Source: an uncultured Bacteroidales bacterium
Lineage (GTDB): Bacteria > Bacteroidota > Bacteroidia > Bacteroidales > UBA932
Reading direction: 5' to 3'
Assembly (NCBI GenBank): GCA_905235535.1
Contig: CAJOLS010000002.1
Coordinates: forward strand, 1 to 42,147
DNA: 42,147 nucleotides
The first letter of the stretch is position 1; every line of letters starts with the position of its first letter. This document shows positions 9,388 to 19,325 of this stretch, piece by piece. A program made the translations under genes and the position numbers. Under the pieces are notes generated by a model. The model did not search any database, was not told the origin of the DNA, and worked only from the letters and a program-made list of their open reading frames with translations.

Positions 9388-10746
9388 TTACAGGCTGTAG
9401 GTTAACCCAACAATAATTGTTCTGAAATTGCGTTGGATGGGGGTGCGGGAAGCCAAGAGGGTTCCACCAAAGCCGTCTTCCCATCCTGCCGTAAGCTGGA
9501 AGTGATGGAACTTGACGGCTGCGGCCAGGCCAAAGACGGCACCCTGCGTTCCGTAGCCCAGGTTGGCTGTAATGTCCAGCCAGTTCCAGGGGTTGACTTC
9601 CACGGTTCCGCGTCCTTCCCAGTACGGGAGTCCTGCGCCGGCAATATGGCGTCCGGTGGCACCCACTGCCAGGCGGCGGTAAAAGGGCATCTCGTATTTG
9701 ACGCCCAGGTTGGCCTGCATGTTCAGTCCCTGTGTGCGCCAGCTGTGACCATAGAAGCCGATGGGCCTCAGCAGGTTCAGGAATTCCTTTCCGGTATCCG
9801 TCAGCAATTTTTTCATGTCTTCGCCGTTGAGGTGCTCATAGGTGACATCGTCAAATCCTTCGAAGGTGGCGGTTCCGCCCATGGTGGCCCTGTTGGCATA
9901 GTAGCAGAACACGGCCCCGATATCCTGGACGGAGAGGCTCAGCGTAAGCCCTTCGGCCGGCGTGGCCAGAAGGCCCAGGTCCAGGGCGACACCGACGCCG
10001 GTGGGAAGGAAACCCGTCGTGCCTTTCTTGGAGAGGGTGGAAAGGTCCCAGAATCCCTGGTCGTTGGTGTGGATGTTTGTTGTATGATTGGTCAGATACA
10101 AATCTCCGCGGAGCGACATCTTCAGCTGTTCCTGGTTGGTGGTCAAATCCAGCCGCGAAATGTCAAACTGGGCGCCGTGCATGGGCAGCAGGAGTTTGAC
10201 ACGGCCGCCCAGGGACAGCCAGTCGTTCACTTTCCGGCCGTAGCCGTAGGCCAGTTCTATAAACAGATTGCCACCCAGGCCCATTCCGCCCAGTTCGGAA
10301 GCGCCGTCCTTCGCGCCCAGTTTGAGGAACCTGAAGAGCTCCTTGGGCAGGGAGGCGCCGTAGATAGCACGAACGTTGACGTCTATGGTATGGAAGGCGC
10401 CGCCTTTCAGGAAGCCATAAGACATGACAGTTGCGTTGACGTCTCCGCGGAACCGGATATTCTCCGGGAGATTTCCCAGGAAGGTGCTGGCGGGGATGGA
10501 AGAATGGAGACCGGTCACCAGAATGTCACCTGCAGGATAGAGAAAGGCACCGGCGCCCACGTTGTTCACCAGCTGGAAGTTCCACTGGGGAAGGCCGATA
10601 AAGTCGTTTTCGCCTACGATGGCCGGATTATACTGATAGGCCCGGTTGAAACCTCTGAGGAAGAAACCTTCCGTGAAGGACTGGGCGTTCAGGGTGAGGA
10701 CGGCTCCTATGAGAGCGGTCGCTGCAAGGAGGATTCTTTTACTCAT
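9388..10746 (-). CDS. Exported beta-barrel-type outer membrane protein (possible DUF5723-like)
   Basis: Signal peptide MSKRILLAATALIGAVLTLNAQ; 'FLRGFNRAYQYNPAIVGENDFIGLPQWNFQLVNNVGAGAFLYP'. Family assignment from memory only. Confidence 0.6.
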   Translation of the reverse strand: MSKRILLAATALIGAVLTLNAQSFTEGFFLRGFNRAYQYNPAIVGENDFIGLPQWNFQLVNNVGAGAFLYPAGDILVTGLHSSIPASTFLGNLPENIRFRGDVNATVMSYGFLKGGAFHTIDVNVRAIYGASLPKELFRFLKLGAKDGASELGGMGLGGNLFIELAYGYGRKVNDWLSLGGRVKLLLPMHGAQFDISRLDLTTNQEQLKMSLRGDLYLTNHTTNIHTNDQGFWDLSTLSKKGTTGFLPTGVGVALDLGLLATPAEGLTLSLSVQDIGAVFCYYANRATMGGTATFEGFDDVTYEHLNGEDMKKLLTDTGKEFLNLLRPIGFYGHSWRTQGLNMQANLGVKYEMPFYRRLAVGATGRHIAGAGLPYWEGRGTVEVNPWNWLDITANLGYGTQGAVFGLAAAVKFHHFQLTAGWEDGFGGTLLASRTPIQRNFRTIIVGLTYSL

Positions 10747-11896
10747 TTGACACGCCGAGGGTTACGCCGCCGCGAAGGGTTGCGGAGGCCGATTTCACAC
10801 TGACACCTTGTTTAAAGGAAAGAAGGGTATCGGCATAGCCGGGGGCCGATTTGACGGCAAGTCCCATCTGAATGCCCGTGATGTCGGGGATGATGCCCTC
10901 CTGTGCTTTGATGTTGAGGGTGATGGGTGTCTGTCCGGGCTTTTCGAGGGACCCGCCCTTGATGGTGAGGTCTCCCGGTGTGGCCACCAAGTTCTCGTCC
11001 ACCGCCGCATCCTCACCCGTCATCAGCTGCAGACGGGTAATTTCCACCTGCAGGGGAAGGGTGTTTTCCAGCTCTATGGACACTTCCACTTCCTTGAACT
11101 CATAAGATTCGATGGGAAGGTTGAATTTGACGGAAATGCTGGTGAGGCCGAACATGGCCAGGGGTAGTTCGGCATTCTCTCCGGCTGCGATGTGGCCCGT
11201 ATAGGAAGAAGAAAAAACAAACTCCGAATTCCACGAGCTCCAGACGTGGTCTGCCGGCCGCTCCGGAAGGTTGATGGACAAGTCCCTGAATCCCATTTCT
11301 TCCGGGGTGAAGTACACCGAATCGGGAAGATTCATGTCTAAAAGTTCAACTTCAGAACTGCTGCGGCGCACCGGAATGTCTTTCAGAGGGAAATAGTTTT
11401 CATAACAGATTTCGTAAATCCGGGTGTTTCTGCACGTCACGAAAGCGTCTCCTCCCAGGGTGTAGGCCTGGTTAAGCGGGTTGGTTACACTTAGGGTCAC
11501 GTGCTGGTCAACGCAGTGGAATCCAAAGCCCTGAAACAGGGAACCCAGCGTATAGGGGGAGGTGTACTTTTTTCCAATCGGAAAGGAAAATGGCTTGGAC
11601 ATGTCTTCCTTCGTCTTGGCCATGATTTCATACACGCTAATCTTGTAAAGCTCTTCCTGGGCTTCGCACAGGATGGTGCCGTCGGCTTCGGTTTTCAGGA
11701 CAGAACCCAGGACCTGGCCCACAAGAGGAATCTGGTTCACCAGTTCCAGGTTGAACGGGCCGAAATTGCCTATCGGCACCGAAATTTCATCTTCCAGCAG
11801 GGTAACCTCCGTGGAAAGGTTGTCTATGTCGTATGTCTTGTTTTCACAGGCGGCAACCATCAGAAGACCGAGAAGGAAAGGGAAGGTTTTTCTCAT
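10739..11896 (-). CDS. Lipoprotein, uncharacterised; overlaps the downstream barrel gene by 8 nt
   Basis: Lipobox-like MRKTFPFLLGLLMVAACENK. Confidence 0.65.
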   Translation of the reverse strand: MRKTFPFLLGLLMVAACENKTYDIDNLSTEVTLLEDEISVPIGNFGPFNLELVNQIPLVGQVLGSVLKTEADGTILCEAQEELYKISVYEIMAKTKEDMSKPFSFPIGKKYTSPYTLGSLFQGFGFHCVDQHVTLSVTNPLNQAYTLGGDAFVTCRNTRIYEICYENYFPLKDIPVRRSSSEVELLDMNLPDSVYFTPEEMGFRDLSINLPERPADHVWSSWNSEFVFSSSYTGHIAAGENAELPLAMFGLTSISVKFNLPIESYEFKEVEVSIELENTLPLQVEITRLQLMTGEDAAVDENLVATPGDLTIKGGSLEKPGQTPITLNIKAQEGIIPDITGIQMGLAVKSAPGYADTLLSFKQGVSVKSASATLRGGVTLGVSNE

Positions 11897-11968
11897 GAGT
11901 TAAGTATATATGAGTAACAAAGTTAGTTTTTTTTTATTATTTTTGAACCGTTTTAAACTATGTGGTTT

Positions 11969-12721
11969 ATGAAAAAGGTACTTTTATGGGGTTTTGCCGC
12001 CCTTTCCCTGCTTTGCATTTCCTGTAAAAAGGAGGACCCGGCATCCGACAACAGTGACTTTGTCACCATTACCAGCGTAGTTCCGGACGTCATCCTGGAA
12101 ATCCGCTATTTTGGCACCTACAACTTTGTAGGAACCCGCATAGATGGCTACCAGGTGCCCACCGCGCTTCTTTCCAGGCAAGCGGCCGACAGCCTCAAGG
12201 CCGTCAACGACGAGGTGAAGGCACAGGGCTTCCGGCTCAAGATATACGATGCCTATCGGCCCCAATGTGCCGTGGATCATTTCGTGCGCTGGGCGGCCGA
12301 TATCCCGGATGTGGCCATGAAGCCCTATTTCTATCCGGACCTGGACAAGAGCGTCCTGTTTGACCAGGAGTACATTATGGCCAAAAGCGGCCATACACGT
12401 GGCTCTACGGTGGATCTGACCCTCTTTGACATGAATACGGAGAAGGAGCTGGACATGGGCGGCACCTTCGACTGGTTCGGCCCCGAAAGCCATCCGGACT
12501 TCTGCGGCAACCCGGACACCTTTGAATATACTGGAGACAACTCCAAGAGCCCGGCGGGCCGCAGCATAACCCCGGAGCAGTTTGCCAACCGCATGATTCT
12601 GCGCAAGGCCATGCTCAATCACGGATTCAAGCCCCTGGACAGCGAATGGTGGCACTTCACCCTGAAGGAAGAGCCCTATCCCGAAACCTATTTCACCTTC
12701 CCGGTGAGACAGCTTCCTTAA
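11969..12721 (+). CDS. D-Ala-D-Ala dipeptidase, VanX-like lipoprotein (peptidase M15D)
   Basis: Lipobox LLCISCKK; 'EIRYFGTYNFVGTRIDGY', 'KIYDAYRPQCAVDHFVRWA', 'SGHTRGSTVDLTL', 'DSEWWHFTL' are VanX/DdpX active-site motifs. Confidence 0.88.
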   Translation: MKKVLLWGFAALSLLCISCKKEDPASDNSDFVTITSVVPDVILEIRYFGTYNFVGTRIDGYQVPTALLSRQAADSLKAVNDEVKAQGFRLKIYDAYRPQCAVDHFVRWAADIPDVAMKPYFYPDLDKSVLFDQEYIMAKSGHTRGSTVDLTLFDMNTEKELDMGGTFDWFGPESHPDFCGNPDTFEYTGDNSKSPAGRSITPEQFANRMILRKAMLNHGFKPLDSEWWHFTLKEEPYPETYFTFPVRQLP

Positions 12722-12728
12722 ACAATCT

Positions 12729-14042
12729 CTATTTCTTCTTGCTGATGAGCAGCAGCCCTATGATGGTGAACGCGGCGTTCATCAGGAGCAGCTCGTAGCT
12801 GAAGTGGTACCCGTTGAACCACTTGACGGAATTCATGTCCAGCACCAGGCACAGGACGGGGGCCAGGATGGCCACCACGGGAACCCAGTCGTCCCTGACC
12901 GTCCTCTTGCAGCAAAGGCCGAAGGTGAACAGGCCCAGGATGGGGCCGTAGGAGTAACTGGCCAGGCGATAGACCGCATCGATGACACTGGTATTGTTGA
13001 GGGCGTTGAAAACGATGATGGCGAGGGCCATCAGAACGGCCATTCCGCTGTGGATAAGCGTGCGCTTCTGGTCTTTTCCTCCCAGGATGTCAATGGTAAA
13101 GGACGTGGTGAGGGAAGTGAGGGCACTTCCTCCGGCCGGGAAACCGGCCATCACCAGGCCCACCAGGAAGAGGACGCCCACAATCCTGGGCAGGCCACCG
13201 TTCCAGGCCACTTCCGGGAACAGCTGGTCTCCGCGGGCCGTGATGCCGTGCAGGCCGGCATACTGGTACAGGGCCACTCCCAGGAACAGGAAGAGGGAAA
13301 TCATCACCGACTGCAGCAGGATGGAAACCATCAGGTTCTTCTGGGAATCCTTCACATTCTTGCAGGCCAGGGTGCGCTGCATCATGTCCTGGTCCAGGCC
13401 CGTCATGGCAATGACGGTGAACATGCCGCCCAGAAGCTGTTTCCAGAAGAACTGGGAGGCGTTGACGTCGTCAAAATGGAAGAGTTTCATGTAGGCGGGT
13501 TCCAGTTTGCCCACCTCCTTGCCCACCAGAAGCAGGGTTAGGCCCACGGCCGCCAGCATGCACAGGGTTTTGAAGATATCCATGCCGATGACCGCCTTCA
13601 CGCCCCCGCGCACGGTATAAAGCCATACCAGCAGCACGCTCAGCAGCACCGTAATCCAGAAAGGAACGCCGATGGGGCCCAGGAGCAGGAGTTGCAGCGT
13701 GGCGCAAACCAGAAACAGACGGGCCGATGCCCCCAGAATCTTGGAAATGAAGAAGAACCACGCGCCTGTCTTGTGCGAGGCCATGCCGAAGCGTTTGTCC
13801 AGGTACTCGTACACGGACACCACGTCGAGCTTGAAATACAGCGGGCACAGGACAAAGGCAATGACCAGATAGCCCAGGAAAAAGCCCATGACCATCTGGA
13901 GGTAGCCGAAGCCGGCCACGTCCACCATGCCCGGAACCGACACGAAAGTGACTCCCGACAGGCAGGAGCCAATCATGGCGATGGCTACTTTCCACCAGGC
14001 CGTGGAGCGGGTTGCATAGAAGTCATTGTTATTCTTAGCCAT
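12729..14042 (-). CDS. Sodium:solute symporter (SSS family)
   Basis: Multi-TM protein with 'SCLSGVTFVSVPGMVDVAGFGYLQMVMGFFLGYLVIAFVLCPLYFKLDVVSVYEYLDKRFG'. Confidence 0.85.
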   Translation of the reverse strand: MAKNNNDFYATRSTAWWKVAIAMIGSCLSGVTFVSVPGMVDVAGFGYLQMVMGFFLGYLVIAFVLCPLYFKLDVVSVYEYLDKRFGMASHKTGAWFFFISKILGASARLFLVCATLQLLLLGPIGVPFWITVLLSVLLVWLYTVRGGVKAVIGMDIFKTLCMLAAVGLTLLLVGKEVGKLEPAYMKLFHFDDVNASQFFWKQLLGGMFTVIAMTGLDQDMMQRTLACKNVKDSQKNLMVSILLQSVMISLFLFLGVALYQYAGLHGITARGDQLFPEVAWNGGLPRIVGVLFLVGLVMAGFPAGGSALTSLTTSFTIDILGGKDQKRTLIHSGMAVLMALAIIVFNALNNTSVIDAVYRLASYSYGPILGLFTFGLCCKRTVRDDWVPVVAILAPVLCLVLDMNSVKWFNGYHFSYELLLMNAAFTIIGLLLISKKK

Positions 14043-14834
14043 TTATTTGTTCGATTTTAACTCATCCCGGTAAGCGCGGCCAATGGGGAGGGGATTCTGG
14101 ATGCCCATAATCTTGATGGCCGACGCCGTGCGTTTCTCGATGCGCCAGGCAGGCACAATATAAGAGCGGTGAATGCGCACGAATTTGCCTTCCGGCAGCA
14201 GTTCCATCACTTTTTTCAGGGAAATTTGCGAAACCACGTCTTCCCGGTGGTCCAGGTGGAAGGCGGCATAGTTGTTCCGGCCTTCTATATACTGGATGGC
14301 CGTAAGGGGAAGATGGACCGTCCGGTAACCGGCTTTCACCTGAATTTCGCCTTCTTCCGTTTCCGTGAAGGCTTCCGCCTTGCGGGTTGCCAGGGCCGTT
14401 TTGGCCTTCTCCTGGCTTTCTTCCTGGTCTTTCTTGGCCGTTAACTCCTTGTTTTGGGCCGCCAGGGCGCCTACGGGAAGGCTGGCCGATATAACTGCCA
14501 GTAGCAAGATCCACATGGCGCGATGATGCAGTTTCATGGTGCCGAAGCTGTCTCCGGGGCTGGTGAAGTTCACGGGCGTAAGCGTCATCAGGAACGTGAC
14601 CACGGCAATCAGGAAAAGGGAACCCACTGCCAATGCCAGGCCCTGACGGTCTTGCATCAGCAGGGGTCCCACTCCTTTGCGGCACATGAACCACACGCCC
14701 TCCAGCCAGACCAGGTAGCCCAGGACGTAATCCGGATGCCACTGAATCCATTCGCTGACGGGAAACAAGAACATCATCCCCGGCACCACGAGGATGCAGA
14801 AGATGATGTCCAGAATGAGAAGGCGTGTTTTCAC
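14043..14834 (-). CDS. Membrane-anchored LytTR DNA-binding regulator
   Basis: N-terminal TM helices, then 'LPLTAIQYIEGRNNYAAFHLDHREDVVSQISLKKVMELLPEGKFVRIHRSYIVPAWRIEK' (LytTR). Confidence 0.82.
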   Translation of the reverse strand: MKTRLLILDIIFCILVVPGMMFLFPVSEWIQWHPDYVLGYLVWLEGVWFMCRKGVGPLLMQDRQGLALAVGSLFLIAVVTFLMTLTPVNFTSPGDSFGTMKLHHRAMWILLLAVISASLPVGALAAQNKELTAKKDQEESQEKAKTALATRKAEAFTETEEGEIQVKAGYRTVHLPLTAIQYIEGRNNYAAFHLDHREDVVSQISLKKVMELLPEGKFVRIHRSYIVPAWRIEKRTASAIKIMGIQNPLPIGRAYRDELKSNK

Positions 14835-14846
14835 AGCCTGAATCGA

Positions 14847-16484
14847 TTACAGATCGTAGCCGGCGAATTCGATATCGTTGGCGGCACGGGCTTTCAGATC
14901 CGGGTTCTTGTAGGCGTTCTCCAGGAAGGCCTTCATGTCGTTCACCTTACCCTGACGGGCGGCAACGATGGCCTTCAGGTACCATACCTTGGGGTTTTCG
15001 CACTTGGCCGTGCTCATGGCCTTGTCCAGCTGGTTGGTGAGGATGTATGCCAGAACGGTGTTGTGGCAGCAGCCATCCACGTCCTTGAGCACCTGGGCAG
15101 CCTCGTTGTACTTGCCGGTGAGGATGTCCACGACACCCAGGTTCTTCTTGGCCTCGGGAGTACCGGCCTTGCGGAAACACTGCTCGGCGGTGGCCAGGTC
15201 GTTCTTGCGGAGGGCGATGACACCCTTGGCGTTGATGACGTCGGCGTCGTTGGCGTCCAGCTCGCGGAGGACGGACTCGGCCTTGGCATCCTTGCCTTCG
15301 CTCAGGTAGAGGGCGGCCAGGTTGTATTTGGCACGCTGGGAACCGAAGCGCTCATAAGCTTTGTCATAGATCTTTTCCTTCTGGGCGTTGTCCTTCACCA
15401 GGGTGGCTACGCGCAGGAGAGCTTCCTCGTCCAGGACAGTCTCGTTGCTGTTGATCAGGTCCAGGAGTTCCTCGCTGGTGTAGTTGATGGTTTCCACGTT
15501 GGCGATGAGGCGGGCGCGGCGCAGTTCCGGGAGGATTTCACCCTTGAGGGCGGTGAACACCTTGGACATGTTGCGGATTTCGTTCTCACGGACGGCGGGG
15601 TCGCTGTACATGGAGAGGACGCGCAGGATCAGGTCCTTGTCCTCGATGTTGCTCTCGTTCACCAGCTGCTGGAAGCCTTCCCAGTCTTCACCGATGCTCT
15701 TCACGGTAGGATCCTGGGCGTTGTGGCCCTTGGTAATCTTATTCCAGGCCTTGGAAGCGCTCTTGGAACGGTTGTCGGACAGCTTGTCGTTCAGTTTGAT
15801 GGCACCTTCGGGGGAAGCGTAGGCAACAATCTCCGTGCTCTTGACGGTGGAACGCTCGTTGGCGTTGGCGGCGTCCAGGGCAGCCAGGAATTCCTTCACG
15901 GAAGCGCCCTTGATTTCGGAGTTGCGGACATTGGAGCTGTTTACGAGATACTTGATCTGACCTTCAGCGGTGCTCACGATGACATCCTGGTAGTTGTCCT
16001 TCTTGAAGGCAACGAAACCGTCACGCTTGACCAGCATGCAGGTGGTGTTGGCGCCATCGGCCACCTTCTTGGTGGGGAGGTTGATGGACTTCTTGCCGGC
16101 GATGACGCGGGCGCGGAGTTCCAGATGGCTCTTTTCCATGCCTTCCACATAGTCGAAGTGGAGTTTCTCGGTCACGGACTGGCCTTCGGAAGAAACCACC
16201 TTGTAGTTGTCCTTGACTTTCTCACCCTGGCGCATGATGGGAGCCATGGCAACCTCTCCACCCTGGTACACAATCACGGGAGTGACCTCCAGGATTACCT
16301 TGGGGTTGAAATAGTCCTTGGGATAAGTAACCGTCACGACGGGGTCGATGGCTCCGTTGACAACCTCCAGCACGGCGGGGTTGCAGGTTACCTTTACATT
16401 GTCGGCCATTTTGGCCATTTTCTCAGGAGATGCGCAAGCCACGGTGAGGGCGGCAGCAGCAAAGAAAAACAATAGTCTTTTCAT
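14847..16484 (-). CDS. Lipoprotein with OmpA-like segment and C-terminal TPR repeats
   Basis: MKRLLFFFAAAALTVACASPEKM lipobox; 'EIVAYASPEGAIKLNDKLSDNRSKSASKAW' OmpA-like; TPR-like C-terminus. Confidence 0.7.
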   Translation of the reverse strand: MKRLLFFFAAAALTVACASPEKMAKMADNVKVTCNPAVLEVVNGAIDPVVTVTYPKDYFNPKVILEVTPVIVYQGGEVAMAPIMRQGEKVKDNYKVVSSEGQSVTEKLHFDYVEGMEKSHLELRARVIAGKKSINLPTKKVADGANTTCMLVKRDGFVAFKKDNYQDVIVSTAEGQIKYLVNSSNVRNSEIKGASVKEFLAALDAANANERSTVKSTEIVAYASPEGAIKLNDKLSDNRSKSASKAWNKITKGHNAQDPTVKSIGEDWEGFQQLVNESNIEDKDLILRVLSMYSDPAVRENEIRNMSKVFTALKGEILPELRRARLIANVETINYTSEELLDLINSNETVLDEEALLRVATLVKDNAQKEKIYDKAYERFGSQRAKYNLAALYLSEGKDAKAESVLRELDANDADVINAKGVIALRKNDLATAEQCFRKAGTPEAKKNLGVVDILTGKYNEAAQVLKDVDGCCHNTVLAYILTNQLDKAMSTAKCENPKVWYLKAIVAARQGKVNDMKAFLENAYKNPDLKARAANDIEFAGYDL

Positions 16485-16525
16485 GATAGTATAATTAGAG
16501 TAATAAGATATTTCAAGTCAAGGTA

Positions 16526-16556
16526 CAAATATACATGAAAATGAAATCTTTTGCAA
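16526..16556 (-). promoter_or_regulatory. -33/-7 promoter for 14847-16484 gene
   Basis: Minus strand TTG (16554-16556), N20, TATATTTG (16526-16533). Confidence 0.65.
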
Positions 16557-16569
16557 GCAAAAGCTTACG

Positions 16570-16602
16570 AAAAATCCTCCCGGCCCTAAGGGATCAGGAG
16601 GA
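16570..16602 (-). terminator. Terminator downstream of secG
   Basis: Minus strand TCCTCCTGATCCCTTAGGGCCGGGAGGA followed by TTTTT. Confidence 0.65.
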
Positions 16603-16626
16603 ATAGTCTTTCTTCCGGTGCCGAAA

Positions 16627-16980
16627 TTATTCTGCCTCGGGGTTCTGCTGGGTTACGGGGAAGTCCACCGTGGCGGCTTCCTCGGCGGCAGATTCGGCCT
16701 GGTTCATGATACCGGAGCCGATGGCGTCGTTGGTGCCGCTCTGGGTGCTGCCGCGGTTCACGAACACGGTGATGATGGAAACCACCAGGATGAAGGTTAC
16801 CAGGTACCAGGTTGCCTTCTCCAGGATGGTGGCCGTCTGGCGCACGCCCAGGGTCTGGTTGGCAGAGGTGAAATTGGTTGCCAGGCCGCCGTCCTTGCCG
16901 TTCTGCAGGAGGACAACCGCAATCAGAAGAATGGCCGCAATAATAATCAGGACCAGTAAAATGACAAATGCAGTAGACAT
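16627..16980 (-). CDS. secG: Preprotein translocase subunit SecG
   Basis: Two TM helices; 'LLIAVVLLQNGKDGGLATNF...LGVRQTATILEKATWYLVTFILVVSII'. Confidence 0.9.
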   Translation of the reverse strand: MSTAFVILLVLIIIAAILLIAVVLLQNGKDGGLATNFTSANQTLGVRQTATILEKATWYLVTFILVVSIITVFVNRGSTQSGTNDAIGSGIMNQAESAAEEAATVDFPVTQQNPEAE

Positions 16981-17004
16981 ATATTTTACCTTTTTATATG
17001 CTTG

Positions 17005-17616
17005 TTATTGGCTTGTTTCCGACCCTAAAGAGTCAATAAGGGATGCAAAGTAAGCACTTTTTTCCGGAATATCCAAAACCAGACGCGAATAAATGCGTTT
17101 TGCCTCTTCCGGACGGCCCTGTTCGGCAAAGATGCGGGCCAGGGTTTCCGTGGCGAAACGTTCTGCCACAGGGGAGGTCTCTTCCGCGTTGGGAGCGGCC
17201 TCGGAGCGGATTTGCACCGCAAAGCGGGAGAAAATGTTGTCCGACCCCTTCTTCACGTTGTCGTATTGCGCCTGGGAGAAGTAGTCTCCTCCCACCACAT
17301 GGACGCTGTGCCGGGCCTGCCCGGCCGATTCGACTTCCTGCGCGGCAGGTTCCAGATAGGAGGCCAGGAGCTCCCGGACGTCTTTGTCGGAATAATCGGC
17401 CTGGCGGGAACGCTTCAGGAGGTTTGCCAGGATGCTGCGGCGGGGCAGGTACAGGGCCTCGGTGGCGTACTGCTCACTGTCCCAGGCGTCTCCCATGCGG
17501 GCCATGCGGCGGCACAGTTCCAGCCGGGCGCCGCTGTACCAGGGGTAAAGGTTAACCACCCCGACAAGCTCGTCCAGGTTGACGTGGTGAATGTCTATGT
17601 GGGAACTGCCTACCAT
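17005..17616 (-). CDS. Conserved hypothetical protein between lptE and secG
   Basis: Uninterrupted ORF overlapping lptE end; 'ERFATETLARIFAEQGRPEEAKRIYSRLVLDIPEKSAYFASLI' TPR-like. Confidence 0.7.
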   Translation of the reverse strand: MVGSSHIDIHHVNLDELVGVVNLYPWYSGARLELCRRMARMGDAWDSEQYATEALYLPRRSILANLLKRSRQADYSDKDVRELLASYLEPAAQEVESAGQARHSVHVVGGDYFSQAQYDNVKKGSDNIFSRFAVQIRSEAAPNAEETSPVAERFATETLARIFAEQGRPEEAKRIYSRLVLDIPEKSAYFASLIDSLGSETSQ

Positions 17617-18107
17617 TGTGCTACGGTTGCGTTAAAAATATCTTCTACCAGTTTTTCAATGATGGTCTCGCAAAGCCCGGTTTCCACGGCGTCTAACGGC
17701 TGGGTGGAATCGTAGTCCTCGTAGGCGCTGAAACTCTGGGACACGTCGTCCTCGGGGTATTTGCGGTTGGTGAAAGCAATCTTTACAGAGACCGTCAGGC
17801 GGTTCTGGGCGGCCATTTCATCGGCCGTGATGGCTGTGGCCTTGACATCATAGCCGGTTACCTCCACCACCAGTTCCAGGTCTCCGTCCTGGTCCACCTG
17901 CTCCAAGCGGGTGAGCTTGCGGAATTTTTCCTGAAGGGCATCCGTGAGGTCTCCGGCCAGGCTGGGGTTCACGCGAAGGGCCCTGTACTCTACAAACGGG
18001 ATGGTGATGGTTTTTACGTCGGGCTGGATGGAAGTTCCTGTGAACGAGTAAATTCCACAGGAGACAACCAGCAGGGCCCCAAGCAGTATGATGGCAATGC
18101 GCTTCAT
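17610..18107 (-). CDS. lptE: LPS-assembly lipoprotein LptE-like
   Basis: Lipobox VVSCGIYSFTGTSIQPDVKTITIPFVEYRALRVNPSLAGDLTDALQEKF. Confidence 0.85.
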   Translation of the reverse strand: MKRIAIILLGALLVVSCGIYSFTGTSIQPDVKTITIPFVEYRALRVNPSLAGDLTDALQEKFRKLTRLEQVDQDGDLELVVEVTGYDVKATAITADEMAAQNRLTVSVKIAFTNRKYPEDDVSQSFSAYEDYDSTQPLDAVETGLCETIIEKLVEDIFNATVAQW

Positions 18108-19318
18108 TTCTTACGGTATTCAGGGGGCAGTTTGCGATAGAGCGTACGCTCGCTCATGCCCAGTTCTTCGGCGGCCTTCTTGCGGTTGCCGTGGTATTTT
18201 TCCAGAGCCTGGCGGATGAGCTCTTCCTCCGAGCGGCGTACGCTCAGGGAAGGTTCTTCCTCCGGCATTTCGTGATGTTCCACCCTCACGACAGGCCTTT
18301 CGGCCGGGTATTCTTCCTGTCCCTGCCATTCGGCCTCGTCCATCATGGGGGCCGGCGGGGCGGGCAGCTCCCGGCGGTCTATGCGCGCCTTGAGGGCGTC
18401 CACCTCCTGTTTGAGGTTGTAAATGGCCTTGAAGATGGCCTGGACCTCTTCGCCGTTGGGGGAAGAAGACTGCGGCTGCGGGCCTTCGTACAGCATGGGG
18501 ATGGGTTCTCCCTCCTCCAGGGGTATGAAGGGCTGCAGCTGCGGGGCCGATAACTCAATGCGCTGGAGTGTGGGGGTTACCTTCTGTGACAGCTGGGCCG
18601 TGAGCGACTGCGTAAAGCCTTGCAGCTGGCGGATGTTGCCGGGCCAGCGGTACTGCTCCAGCAGGCGGATGGCGTCCGGCCTCAGGGAAATCTTGCACAT
18701 GCCGTTCACCTCCGAGAAGTCCGAGGTGAACTTGCGGAACAGCAGATATATGTCCGATTTACGCTCCCGGAGCGCGGGAATGCGGATTTGGGCGGCGCTG
18801 AGTCGGAAATAAAGGTCTTCGCGGAACTTGCCCCGCTTGACGGCTTCGTACAGGTGGACGTTGGTGGCGGCCACAATGCGAACGTCCGTGTGCTCCACCT
18901 TGTTGGAGCCCACCTTGCGGTATTCTCCGCTTTGCAGCACGCGAAGCAGCAGGGCCTGGCTTTCCAGCGGGAGTTCGGCAATCTCGTCCAGGAAGAGCGT
19001 TCCGCCGTCGGCCTCCTCAAAATAGCCCTTGCGGTTATCCACGGCGCCGGTGAACGAGCCTTTCACATGGCCGAAGAGTTCCGAATTCACCAGCTCCTTG
19101 GGCAGGGCGCCGCAGTTGACCACGAAAAAAGAGTTCTGCCTGCGGGAACCGTACTGGTGGATGATGCGCGCGAAACTCTCCTTGCCCACGCCGCTTTCTC
19201 CCTGAATGAGCACACTCAGGCCGGTGGGGGCAAATTTTACGGCCGTCTCCAGCGCCTCGTTCAGGGCCGGGTCGTTGCCTATGATGTCGTATTTGTTTTT
19301 TAGCGCTTGCAAATCCAT
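18104..19318 (-). CDS. Sigma-54-interacting AAA+ regulator without receiver domain
   Basis: 'LIQGESGVGKESFARIIHQYGSRRQNSFFVVNCGALPKELVNSELFGHVKGSFTGAV', 'GGTLFLDEIAELPLESQALLLRVLQ', C-terminal Fis HTH 'AAEELGMSERTLYRKL'. Start set to MDLQALKNKYDIIG. Confidence 0.9.
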   Translation of the reverse strand: MDLQALKNKYDIIGNDPALNEALETAVKFAPTGLSVLIQGESGVGKESFARIIHQYGSRRQNSFFVVNCGALPKELVNSELFGHVKGSFTGAVDNRKGYFEEADGGTLFLDEIAELPLESQALLLRVLQSGEYRKVGSNKVEHTDVRIVAATNVHLYEAVKRGKFREDLYFRLSAAQIRIPALRERKSDIYLLFRKFTSDFSEVNGMCKISLRPDAIRLLEQYRWPGNIRQLQGFTQSLTAQLSQKVTPTLQRIELSAPQLQPFIPLEEGEPIPMLYEGPQPQSSSPNGEEVQAIFKAIYNLKQEVDALKARIDRRELPAPPAPMMDEAEWQGQEEYPAERPVVRVEHHEMPEEEPSLSVRRSEEELIRQALEKYHGNRKKAAEELGMSERTLYRKLPPEYRKK

Positions 19319-19325
19319 AGTGCTG

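Noticed and set aside
9433-10803. 456-aa plus-strand ORF opposite the outer-membrane protein gene
   Set aside because: Shadow ORF; the minus strand has signal peptide and barrel features.
14523-16475. 650-aa plus-strand ORF opposite the OmpA/TPR lipoprotein gene
   Set aside because: Antisense to a lipoprotein gene with signal sequence and promoter; composition is a codon-usage artefact.
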